From assembly GCA_963556145.1 (NCBI GenBank), contig OY744466.1, positions 372,001-436,000 on the forward strand: a stretch of 64,000 nt of DNA. The letters run 5' to 3'. Made by a program: the position numbers and the translations under genes. This document shows positions 32,801-40,739 of this stretch, in pieces. This DNA is from Hygrocybe punicea (taxonomy: Eukaryota > Basidiomycota > Agaricomycetes > Agaricales > Hygrophoraceae). A model generated the notes under the pieces. It did not search any database and was not told the origin of the DNA. It saw nothing but the letters and a program-made list of their open reading frames with translations. Every line of letters starts with the position of its first letter. Position 1 is the first letter of the stretch.

Positions 32801-34102
32801 TTTCTTCGACACAAAGAAGAAAGGAGATGCGTAAGGTGATTTGGAAGGACGAATTCGTCCAGTCTTCAGATTTTCGTCTAAGAACTTGTCGAGGTCTTGT
32901 TTCTCGATTGGTGACAACGGATACAATTTACAATCATGATGATCCGGTGCATCTGGTTTCAACGTTATGGCGTGATCCCACGGTTTTCGTGCCGGTAATT
33001 CATCGAAACCGGATGGTTCGAAAACGTCGCGATATTCATGGTACGTTTCAGGTACTAATTCCTCGAACGTCTTTTCTTTTTGTTGCTCTTGTGCCTTGAT
33101 GGCGAGTTCTGTTGATTTCGTCATGAATGAGCGAAAGTGTATGGGATCCATTGTTTCTTCCATAACTTGATCGAACCAAAGGGGTCGTTCCCAAACTACC
33201 GTGTCAAATTCAGTTGAACGTATTGTTGATGACGTTCCGCAACCAGAAAGACATCGAGAAAACTTGATCTCGTTTTCTCGCCAATCAATTTCTGGGTTAT
33301 GCTTCTTCAACCAATCGTATCCGAGGAAAACATCCATCTTGGCCAATGTTGTTACTGCAAAACGAAGTAATTCCTGATGATCACCGATACGCATTTGCAA
33401 TTCACAATATTCCGTGATCTGTCCTGTTTTTGGTTGTGTTCCATCACTCATATAGGAATTGAACGGATTCAGGTATGGTTTCGTCAGAATGTTGTGTGCT
33501 TTAACGTATCCGACGTCGATGGCGCAAATAGTACATCCGCAGTCAATTAGACCCGTCATGGGATATTGTCGTCCATCCTGTGGAACGGAGACAAAACCAT
33601 GAACCAATAAGGCCATACGGAGTTCGGAATCCTTTTGTGTTAAAGCTCGTATTGGTTCCAATATCCGTGGTTCTTGCGGTGTATTCTGTGGCATGTTTTG
33701 TACTAACCATTGTACTGCTTCTGCGATAGGTCGTCGATTAAGTGTTAAGACGAGTCCTGGTGAAATCTTGTCCGTCCATTGGTCATGGATGTCCCAATCA
33801 TTCAAGATGTCAAGGGCATAACCCATCGTAGTCGAGCGAATAGCAACGATCGTTTCCATCGCATTGAATTCGGATTCGATTGTTGTTTTTCTTTTCTGGG
33901 ATTCGGTTTTCTTTTCTTCGTTTGCAACATGGGTATCTCGCCACGTGTTGCTTTCCTCTTTCGGCTCTGTTGTCGGTGTTTGTCTCAGTTCGTTGCGGAG
34001 GACTTTGAGTTTGGTGAAAACGTTGTCAAATTGTTTACATACGTATACATCTTTCTCGAGTCGTGCGATCGTGGCCTCCTGCGCTTCACGTCGCTTCTTC
34101 AA
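29822..34102 (-). CDS. pol: Chromovirus Pol polyprotein with C-terminal ASCH-like domain
   Basis: About 1426 residues. There is no ATG at its 5' end, so it is probably made as Gag-Pol. In order: aspartic protease with LIDCGCT (about 185-191; Cys in place of the usual Ser or Thr of D-S/T-G); reverse transcriptase (about 395-600) with KLDVRWGF and the catalytic YMDD near 542; RNase H from about 686 (ECDASDYAIG); integrase zinc finger (H852/H860, C890/C893) and D923, D983, E1019 core; a GPF/Y-like linker (KFGPF); chromodomain (about 1216-1265, YLVHWLDYPRDEDSWIP). Residues about 1294-1395 follow with ILLAIYPHNAALIRDG, HEFRKYLFP, AYLYETAPIDAV and a beta-rich tail, matching the ASCH/PUA-like fold pattern. 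No stop or shift interrupts it. Confidence 0.93.
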   Translation of the reverse strand: MKKRREAQEATIARLEKDVYVCKQFDNVFTKLKVLRNELRQTPTTEPKEESNTWRDTHVANEEKKTESQKRKTTIESEFNAMETIVAIRSTTMGYALDILNDWDIHDQWTDKISPGLVLTLNRRPIAEAVQWLVQNMPQNTPQEPRILEPIRALTQKDSELRMALLVHGFVSVPQDGRQYPMTGLIDCGCTICAIDVGYVKAHNILTKPYLNPFNSYMSDGTQPKTGQITEYCELQMRIGDHQELLRFAVTTLAKMDVFLGYDWLKKHNPEIDWRENEIKFSRCLSGCGTSSTIRSTEFDTVVWERPLWFDQVMEETMDPIHFRSFMTKSTELAIKAQEQQKEKTFEELVPETYHEYRDVFEPSGFDELPARKPWDHAITLKPDAPDHHDCKLYPLSPIEKQDLDKFLDENLKTGRIRPSKSPYASPFFFVSKKDAAERRPIQDYRWLNSWTIDDKYPLPLINDIINQLAEAKYFTKLDVRWGFNNVRIKEGDEHKAAFLTPKGLFEPTVMFFGLKNSPPTFQRLMNHVFRYEIREGWLLVYMDDILIFSKSLEENQKRTKQVLKIFRENNLFLKPKKCTFDKEKVDYLGLIVGDGQVQMDPIKTNAITDWPVPTNQTELQRFIGFLNFYRRFVENFSQIASPLHKLTGKAKWDWTEEQQNAFDRLKTIITTDPILVLPVPDKKFIIECDASDYAIGAILSQEQPDGLFRPVAYMSTTMTPAERNYQIFDKELLAIIRSFEEWRHFLLGAKEQIDIFTDHRNLEYYRKPQDLTRRQARWIAFLQDCDFRLLYRKGSQNKKADLLSRRVDHKPKEKDNEGMIGLPDSLFILPEQTIRQILHATSTYDNIISLHHDNPTAGHPGRDKTIELISRTTTWPTIREDVERYIIGCTECQQNKPRRGKQFGQLFPHDVPPYNWHMISVDMIGPLPESHGFDAILVIVDKRSKHPIFIATNTTLTSEGWARLFRDHVFKRFGMPRFIISDRGSVFISRFITELYSLIGIKGRPTTAYHPRADGQTERMNQELEIFLRFFTNYRQDDWHEWLALAEFALANRESSAIKTSPFFATQGQHPWTGLTFDKHIPIANEAVNDFITRMKSIQQKIGEIADVTRQTMKDKYDSHVKKIVFSPGDKVWLNGKNLTTDRPSKKLDNQKFGPFTVLDKIGSSSYKLKLPKTWKIFPIFNVALLSPFQPPSSSIQQKYHLRPPPDIIDNDDHYEIEHILDSRIRRNKLYYLVHWLDYPRDEDSWIPASETAYCQDLVNDFHKLHPRAPSSLSLRSLFTLPPSFIPPFSSSSILLAIYPHNAALIRDGSKDHEFRKYLFPPGITHAYLYETAPIDAVTSIIEISSPVIAPAQITNTTGFGNLDFNLRKKLCPYAFPIVHFYHLPSPIPSAALSHEYDISTPHRFSLLPSSFTHDHPVNPDHLVF

Positions 34103-35112
34103 AAACCCTCTTGCTTCAATTTCAACGCCGTCAACTCATCCATCAATGCGGCAATCTGGGCGTCTTTGCCATCGTCTTGCTGTTGTTTCGGTGTTTGTTG
34201 AACGGTTTCCATAGAACGAATCTGTTGCCGTCCTTGTTGTTCCGGACAGTTGCGTGAGATATGTCCGGGTTGTCGACATTTAAAACAAATTCCTTTCTTC
34301 ATGAAATCCAACCGTTGTTCATCTGTCAAGCGAGTAAACGTTTGCCGTTGAGGTAACGTTTGTCGTTTATCGATGTCCATCGGGACAGATTCCGACTGTG
34401 GGCGAGGTGCTGATGTTTGTTGTGTTCGAGGAGTACTCGATGTGGCTGTCGTGTTTGGGTTGTATCGTGTTTTTGCGGGTAGATTCATCGATCGTACTTG
34501 TTCCTGTCGACGTCGCCATTGCTGATCAAGCCTGACCGTTTGTTCGCGCCATTCTTCGATGGTAGTTGGGATCATCATCCCAGTATAGATCTGGTCGATC
34601 AATGGTTTGTTCATGTGGAGTTCGACGAGTTGAATGAGATAACTCTCGTTGAACATTTCGCTTAGCCCAGCAAGACGTCGGAGAGTATCAAACTCGATCC
34701 AGAATTCGTCTGCTGTCATTTTTCCTTGACGCAAGTCGTTCAACTTTGTCAATGCGTCCTTCTTCTGATCCGGTTTTTCAAAGTGACGTCTAAATTCCTT
34801 CGTGAAGTCGTCCAGACTTCCGAAGTTGACGGGGTCGTGCTGCAAGGCAATGTCGACGTACTCGTCCGCCCATCGTCCGGCGAGTCCGCCTTGTAAATAC
34901 GAGAGGATAAAAAGGATTTGCTTTTCCTCTGAATCGAAAGCGGTTCTGTTTGCTCGGATGTAGATATGGGCACTTCGGAGGAATGTTTTGAATCCCGCCC
35001 TGTTTCCATCATATTTAGCCGGCGGAGCGATATGAGATTTGGGAGATGACGGGGCTGCGGGTGCAATAGTGGTGGTGTCTTGGACTTCATGGTTTTCTTC
35101 GGTGTCTGACAT
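34099..35112 (-). CDS. gag: Chromovirus Gag
   Basis: 337 residues from ATG 35112 to TGA 34099-34101. Residues about 45-205 form the helical retrotransposon gag region (FILSYLQGGLAGRWADEYVD, FTKEFRRHFEKPDQKKDA, IEEWREQTVRLDQQWRRRQE). A Pro/Ser/Gln-rich linker follows. A CCHC zinc knuckle (CFKCRQPGHISRNC, 276-289) binds nucleic acid. The final residues are encoded by a slippery heptamer next to the stop, so most ribosomes should release Gag and a few continue into Pol. The leader from the LTR to the ATG is 246 nt. Confidence 0.92.
   Translation of the reverse strand: MSDTEENHEVQDTTTIAPAAPSSPKSHIAPPAKYDGNRAGFKTFLRSAHIYIRANRTAFDSEEKQILFILSYLQGGLAGRWADEYVDIALQHDPVNFGSLDDFTKEFRRHFEKPDQKKDALTKLNDLRQGKMTADEFWIEFDTLRRLAGLSEMFNESYLIQLVELHMNKPLIDQIYTGMMIPTTIEEWREQTVRLDQQWRRRQEQVRSMNLPAKTRYNPNTTATSSTPRTQQTSAPRPQSESVPMDIDKRQTLPQRQTFTRLTDEQRLDFMKKGICFKCRQPGHISRNCPEQQGRQQIRSMETVQQTPKQQQDDGKDAQIAALMDELTALKLKQEGF
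34102..34108 (-). promoter_or_regulatory. Programmed -1 frameshift heptamer G GGT TTT before the gag stop
   Basis: On the sense strand the last Gag codons are GAG GGT TTT TGA. The heptamer G-GGT-TTT is of the classical X-XXY-YYZ type in the gag frame. A slip of one base back reads GGG TTT TTG AAG and enters the pol frame, which is open from here. The first Met in the pol frame is about 80 codons in, so frameshifting is the simplest route to Pol. I cannot judge a downstream pseudoknot. Confidence 0.72.
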
Positions 35113-35345
35113 TCTGGTGTGTATGTGTGTTTGATGGTGAAGAGCAAGTGTTGAAGCAGAAAATGATGGCGGGGGGAAAGACGGGGGTCGGAAGGTAGTC
35201 TGTTCTGCGACATAGTGGTCGAAATCGTCGTCAGAGGAATCTGACGTCTCGGGTGCAAGGTGATATTCGTCGTCGTGTTCCCAGTTTGGGGTTCGGTATC
35301 GTCGCGGTTCCAGGTTGTTTTGGTTCGATGTCGGGGGAGTAAAGG

Positions 35346-35356
35346 AAGTTTAGTCT
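35346..35356 (-). other. Self-primer binding site of chromovirus A
   Basis: Sense strand AGACTAAACTT, 2 nt from the LTR border. The LTR contains the exact complement AAGTTTAGTCT on the sense strand at 35501-35511. This equals the Tf1 layout, in which the transcript's own 5' end folds back and primes. It predicts a transcript start near 35511 on minus. Confidence 0.75.
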
Positions 35357-35358
35357 TA

Positions 35359-35920
35359 TGTTACGGATCGCTGTTCTTATGGCGGACTCCGGCAACAAAG
35401 AACCAAACGAGGATGATTGATAAAGAGAGAACTGAGTACAAACAAATGTACGAAGAGGGAGGAGTCTAGGTATCTGATAGCAATCGGGGGAAGAGTAGCT
35501 AGACTAAACTTAAGGCTATTGACTACAATTGTCCGTGACTAAATACTGTCGAACGACTTTAGGGCTGGCTTCTTCGTCATGTGTGGCTGCGTCGAGGATA
35601 AGCTCCGAGATGAACGGCGTCTTCGTGTACTTCGTGGTCTGTGCGTTTTAGGGTGCCAACGTGGTGGCCATCGGCTGCGTTGCATGTCTGGTGTCAACAG
35701 ACAGCTGATCCGGTGATTATGCTGTGCGGTATTGTTAAGAGCTTGTAACAACGTGTATGATGTATCGGCGGCGATCGGATGACGAGGGTAGTCATGTGGA
35801 TTCGGATATCGTCGTTGATTGTCGTCGATGATGTTTTGGACCCAAGCTATGACGTTGTTTTGTGACATGGTGTCAGAGTCGGGGTCAGAAACGGGGGTTA
35901 GATCGGGGTAAAAGGTAACA
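35359..35920 (-). repeat. 5' LTR of chromovirus A
   Basis: 562 bp, TGTTAC...GTAACA, the same length as the partner. It carries the self-primer sequence at 35501-35511 and must hold the promoter. Confidence 0.93.
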
Positions 35921-35925
35921 AGGAT

Positions 35926-36724
35926 CACTCCAGAATCATACCATGGTTACCATACCAAGACAGGTTAGTGGCCCCCATGAGACCCTTAGCCTCTAAATCA
36001 ATCTTAACTCACCTAAAGTAGTGAATGACAGCACCTAACCTTGAGCTCGTACAGTAACCTGGACAGGACTGGTGACTGAACAAGGTTAGTGATCTAATCA
36101 GGAAGATTTAATAACAGGAACCATTTACCAATTCTTGAACCAGGACTTGGTTACACCCAAAGCTATGCTGCCTGGATCCAAGAACTTTTGGATGTGTGGA
36201 GTGCACCACTGCCCAACTGGATGTCTTTTGTAGCATGTGGGTTGGAAATTTTACACCATCTGCTGGAGTATCCTGTAGTGATTCCAATTCACAATGACAC
36301 ACTGGAGATCACCCACAAATCCACTCCTGCCTTGTCACACATGTTGTCAGACCTTATCAGCCTGGCTCCTGATAAGATGATGAATCTGGACATTGTAGAT
36401 GGAGCCCATGTTGATGTTTTCAACACTCGATCCATTGATATCCTTGATTCCATAATCCAAGGTCCCTATTGACTGGGAATCACTTCTGAGGAAACCTCTT
36501 CTCACAGCTCTCAGCATCCCTTGCAGGGCAAATGGGACATTGTCCTGTGGACTTAAGCTACCCAAAGATATAGGTTCTAGGCTGAATAGACATCAATTGC
36601 CTTGTGATTTTGATGTTGCCATTTTGATGTCTCGGGGACTGCTGGCACTGCATTATCAAGAGCATGCAAAAAGTATAGCAGGCTCCCAATGATTTTCCCA
36701 TGCTCAAAATAATGCAGCACAGCA
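35926..36724. other. No recognised gene; one open frame of 94 codons
   Basis: The plus frame 36188-36472 (MDVWSAPLPNWMSFVACGLE..., with LEYPVVIPIHNDTLEITHK) looks protein-like but matches nothing I know. It may be a relic of the unit that chromovirus A split, since old sequence lies on both sides of that insertion. Confidence 0.35.
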
Positions 36725-36893
36725 GGCAAAAATACCTTTTTGTATTTTACAAATAGCTTGAAAATATATTGCATAATTCAGACTTTGAAAGTTCTACAAA
36801 TAAGTAGCCTTATGGAGTAAGCTTGGTACTCCATATGATGGTGTCTCATCGGGGTGTGACTGTATTTGTAGAATACAAAAAGGTATTTTTGCC
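36725..36893. repeat. Short inverted-repeat element (169 bp)
   Basis: Arms of about 30 bp, GGCAAAAATACCTTTTTGTA and its complement near 36862-36893, separated by about 107 bp. It looks like a small MITE at the left edge of the host gene island. No clear target duplication was found. Confidence 0.5.
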
Positions 36894-37132
36894 CACTGTT
36901 GCGGGGCTTTTATAGCCAGAACATCGCAAAACTCCGAGCCACGTGTTTATGACCTCTTTTAGGACGAACAGTTACGATGGACCAGATTAGAGCAATCGTA
37001 AAGCGCCATCTACAAACTCTCAATCATAGTTAATTTTTTTGTTTTGTTTTTGTTTTACCTCCCTCGAATGGATCGTGTTTCTGGCCGGGTACCAGTTGTT
37101 GAGGCAACAATACCCAATCGAGATTCCTCATC

Positions 37133-37654
37133 ATGAGATCGTTCGCCATCGAGTTTCGGGCAGTACAGGTTATCAAGAAAAATGATGAAATTTTCGTATC
37201 GCATTGTCAAACATTCCTCAAAATGTATGGATTCCAGTGCACCAGCCCCATCTCTGACCATCTCCACCTCAAAATTCTTACAAGCCACCAGGAGCTCGAC
37301 CAATCCTACGAATCGTGGTTGAAGGACCTTACCCTCCCAGACGACCACATCACCAAACCGAGTCTCGTATGGACGTCGTTGATCGAGCAGCAAGGTATAC
37401 CAGTAATGCAGATATATCACCGGCACCTCGAGATCGTCGTGAAGTCGTTTATCGCACTTGGTGATCTGGAGAATTCGGTGAAGCATGGGACGAAGCTTGC
37501 CAGGGTTATGCTGGCGCTGACGGGTGCAGAACATCTGGTGAACGAGTATGCGGATCCTGGGTATTGTTTGCGTAACGGGGATTTTGGGACACGTCGTAAG
37601 GTTGGACAGGCGAAAGGGAAGGGGAAGGGGAAGGGTGTTCGTGTTGTTGCATAA
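37133..37654 (+). pseudogene. SET-domain protein, 3' fragment
   Basis: 173 codons. Near the start, FRAVQVIKKNDEIFVSHC is the end of a SET domain (the xxIKKGEEIxxxY type), followed by LKMYGFQCTSPISDHLHLKI, where SET/SMYD-like fungal proteins usually have a Cys cluster; two of the cysteines appear lost with a small deletion. The remaining helical part ends in a Lys/Gly-rich tail (KGKGKGKG). The catalytic SET core upstream is missing, so this should not methylate anything by itself. It starts the host gene island and is on the same strand as the ATPase. Confidence 0.5.
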
Positions 37655-38010
37655 GGATAAGAATGTGTTATTGGTAGGTATGGGTGAGATCCTGGACATT
37701 CCATACGGTCACGACAACCTGCTTGCCTCAGGCTCGTCATGTCGAGAAAGCAAATTAAAGATCACACCGCTAGAATTCCCGTCCTTGTACATGTGGCAGT
37801 CATGGACAAGTGCTGTGGTGAGGGCCGAAAATCCGAAGACCCTAGAGTTCATCCAAGTCACTGGTACTCGTAGCGGGACCGCCACTCAAGGCTGCGCTGT
37901 GCGGCCTCATTTGCACAGCCTCATAAGGGTTTTATCAACTCGCCATATAAAGGGCAAAGGAATGGGATTCTTTGTACTCCCTTGCCTTGCCTCCACTCTC
38001 CTAATCACTA

Positions 38011-40567
38011 ATGCGCGGTCCTCTCTCGCTGTTTGGGTTCAAATCCAGTTCGGTCACCCCTGACGCGACAACCACAACCTCTGAAAAGAATGTCGCCGGC
38101 GGGCAGGACACTGGCACTTCCACCACTTCCACTCTCCCGGTGCCCGTTCCTCCCAGCCTAAAGGTGAAGAGGGTCGACCACTATTATTCTCGTTGGCAGA
38201 AAAAGTGGAAATACGAAAACACCGGAATAAACATCATCCCGGAGCTTCGAACTCTCCCAGAGACATCGAGCGGAGGAGGAGATCCCTGGCAGGCGTTCTG
38301 CTTTGTCGTAATCCGCGAGATCCCCCGTGATCAAGACAGCGATCCGTACTTCAAGGTCCAGATTAAGAGTCCCTATCTTTCTCAAGCGTGTAAAGAAGTC
38401 ATCAAAGAGATGGTCGGGCTCAGTTGGACCGCTATTCCGCTTCAGGTGGGTCTCAATTTCTATTTTTATTTGCGGGGGGTATCCGCTTCACTGTTCGTAA
38501 CTCAGGAATCTTTCTTAGCTCGACCCTCAAGTCCTCATCGGCTTTCTTCCCCAATTCGTCACTTATAGGGATGCCCTCAAATCCAAGGATGACATCTCTG
38601 AAGAAGAATCCTACGTGCTCGCGACCGTGAACGTCCTTGTTGATTATATTCGCAAAGACTATCGCGCAACGATCGCCACCATCGATAACCTGACGTCCAA
38701 TGGCGAGATCACATTTGATCTCCTGTATGCTATCATGTTACCACGCACTGTCCTTGTGACGACTTGCCCATTGACAGAAGAACTTCAAGCATTGAAAGTC
38801 ATCTCTGGCAACACGGTCAGAAGCTCGAGCGGTATGGCCTTGTTCGTGTTGGTCCTAGAAGGCATCGGTTTGGAAGATGTAAAGGATCCCTCTGCACAAA
38901 GCTTCTTGAGGACACAGACGCGCCTCATAATTCCGGATTTTGACGGCGTCGTCAAGATCAATTCGTTGGATGCATATCCAATCCAATTTCACCCGTCCGA
39001 GGCTGAATTGCGTCAGTCCTTTATCACTCGAGGGCAGAAATGGTCGAAGCTTGCCGGAATTCACCATGCCAGCTATAAAGGGACTAGCGGAGTGAGAACC
39101 AAGGAAAAGATTCTCAAATACAATGTATGTCGTCTATACAGTTAGGCCAACTGTTAATGTTTTTTTTCTTTCGTTCTTCCTAGGTGAATTGTAGAGTCAT
39201 GATAGATAGAGGTTAGTCCCCCCTTTCCTCAAGTCAATTTTTATCTCTCTTTGACTATGGAATTGCAGGGAACTTCAGACGTATCAATCCAAATTATCCA
39301 TTCCCGATGCCGAAGCCAGAAGTAGTTAGTAAAGTGGGCGCTGACAGGACGAACGACTGTACGACTCTTGCCTTTCATTGCTGCACCTTTTTTTAAAATA
39401 AGTACTCTGACATAAAGCATCCCAAACGTCCCAACTACAAGAATCTGTTTACAACCACATCCCACTCCATGGCGAGGCAAGTCAAGGTAAAGGACATGAG
39501 TCCATCGAACTCACGGACGACGAACTTCTCCTTGCACCGCCTATCGTCTGGGGTTTCAGTCTGGCTGACAAGATGTGGTGTGAGCGTTTTTTTTTCCTTC
39601 CGTGGTCGAAACAGTTGTCTGACGTACTCCTTGTCTAATTTACGACACTTTAAACTTAAAGTGGAGTTTGACGTTACGAAAGTCCAGCCAATCGAATGGA
39701 ATGAAGATGCTTTTATCAACCTCGTGTTGCCTGCTGATCGGAAAATGCTTCTTCAGTCTCTCGTTGAAGCTCATAACGCCGAACTCAACGGATTCGATGA
39801 TTTCGTCAAGGGTAAAGGGCGGGGTCTCGTTATCAATCTTTTCGGACCCCCAGGCGTGGGCAAGACAATGTCTGCAGAGGCTACCAGCGAACGTAGGTTA
39901 TCTCTCTAGCACAAATGCTCCAAACTCACTCTTGGCAATTTTCCTCCCGGTAGATGTCAAACGGCCACTGTATGTTGTGGGAGCCGGTGATCTCGGCACG
40001 CGCGCTGTGGAACTCGACAAGCAGCTCCAGCAAGTATTTGAGCTGGCGACGGCGTGGAAAGCAATCGTACTCATCGACGAGGCGGACGTGTTTCTAGAGC
40101 AAAGGAGCCTTTATAACCTTGAACGGAACGCCTTGGTGGCCGTCTTCCTACGACATCTCGAGTACTACCCTGCAATACTCTTCATGACAACAAACCGCGT
40201 GAAGACATTCGACGAAGCCTTCCTATCACGCATCCACGTTGCTCTCCATTTCCAGTCCCTCACCACCGAGGCGCGGATGACCGTGTGGACTGCCTTCCTC
40301 GAGAAAGCCGGGGTGACGATTGGGGCAGAGGGGAGTATCTCACACGATGAACTTAAGCGATTATCGGATAAGGACATTAACGGGCGACAAGTGAAGAACG
40401 CCACCAGGACAGCGAAGTCACTGGCTTTGAGTCGTTGCGAACCGCTGCAGTTCTCGCATATCGCCGAGGTGCTGGGCATGATGGATCAGTTCACGACGGA
40501 TTTTATGAGCATGACTATCGATGTGGAAGGGCCGCTAGATAAACGAGTGTCACACTACTACGTGTAG
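38011..40567 (+). CDS. AAA+ ATPase, fungal type with long N-terminal region (7 exons, 703 aa)
   Basis: Proposed exons: 38011-38445, 38519-39124, 39184-39211, 39269-39328, 39442-39579, 39662-39892, 39954-40567. They total 2112 nt and stay in frame across all six GT..AG introns (50-113 bp). The N-terminal half carries the DUF7025-like region usual in this fungal family. The ATPase module has GPPGVGKT (Walker A, near residue 485), VVGAGDLG, IVLIDEAD (Walker B, near 540), FMTTNR (sensor 1) and the FDEAFLSRIHVALHF arginine-finger segment, then a helical lid. It probably remodels a protein partner; the substrate is unknown. The exon 4 to 5 junction is the least certain. No broken motif is seen, so it looks functional. 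Confidence 0.85.
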
Positions 40568-40739
40568 ACCCAGAATTTCTTCTATTTGATTTTGTATATT
40601 GAATCATGAATATTGCATGAATATGCATGAATAATCGCTGAGCAGACATTAGTATCACGCTCACGATCGCGGCTTTTCGGCTCCTAATTAGGCGGCGGGG
40701 GTCCACTTACTTCTCAACTTTTGATTCTGTGTGTTGAGG

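Larger units (their letters stand above)
28797..35920 (-). mobile_element. Full-length Ty3 chromovirus (element A, 7124 bp)
   Basis: Two 562-bp LTRs (28797-29358 and 35359-35920) bordered by a perfect 5-bp target duplication AGGAT (28792-28796 and 35921-35925). Sense strand is minus: 5' LTR, self-primer site, gag, -1 frameshift, pol (protease, RT, RNase H, integrase, chromodomain, ASCH-like domain), a further open frame, purine tract, 3' LTR. By eye the LTRs differ at three sites: 28916/35477, 29251/35822 and 29304/35867. All are transitions and two lie in CpG, so insertion is recent. gag and pol are open throughout, so it may still be active. Confidence 0.95.

Noticed and set aside
34749..35258. 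169-codon minus-strand frame overlapping gag
   Set aside because: It runs in a different frame over gag, which has clear domains; its composition (Ser, Pro, Arg, His) is that of a shadow frame.
36188..36472. 94-codon frame as a host gene
   Set aside because: No motif, no intron signals, and it lies in decayed sequence beside a transposon; kept only as part of an unassigned region.
37548..38063. 171-codon frame upstream of the ATPase
   Set aside because: It overlaps both the SET fragment and the ATPase start in other frames and has no domain.
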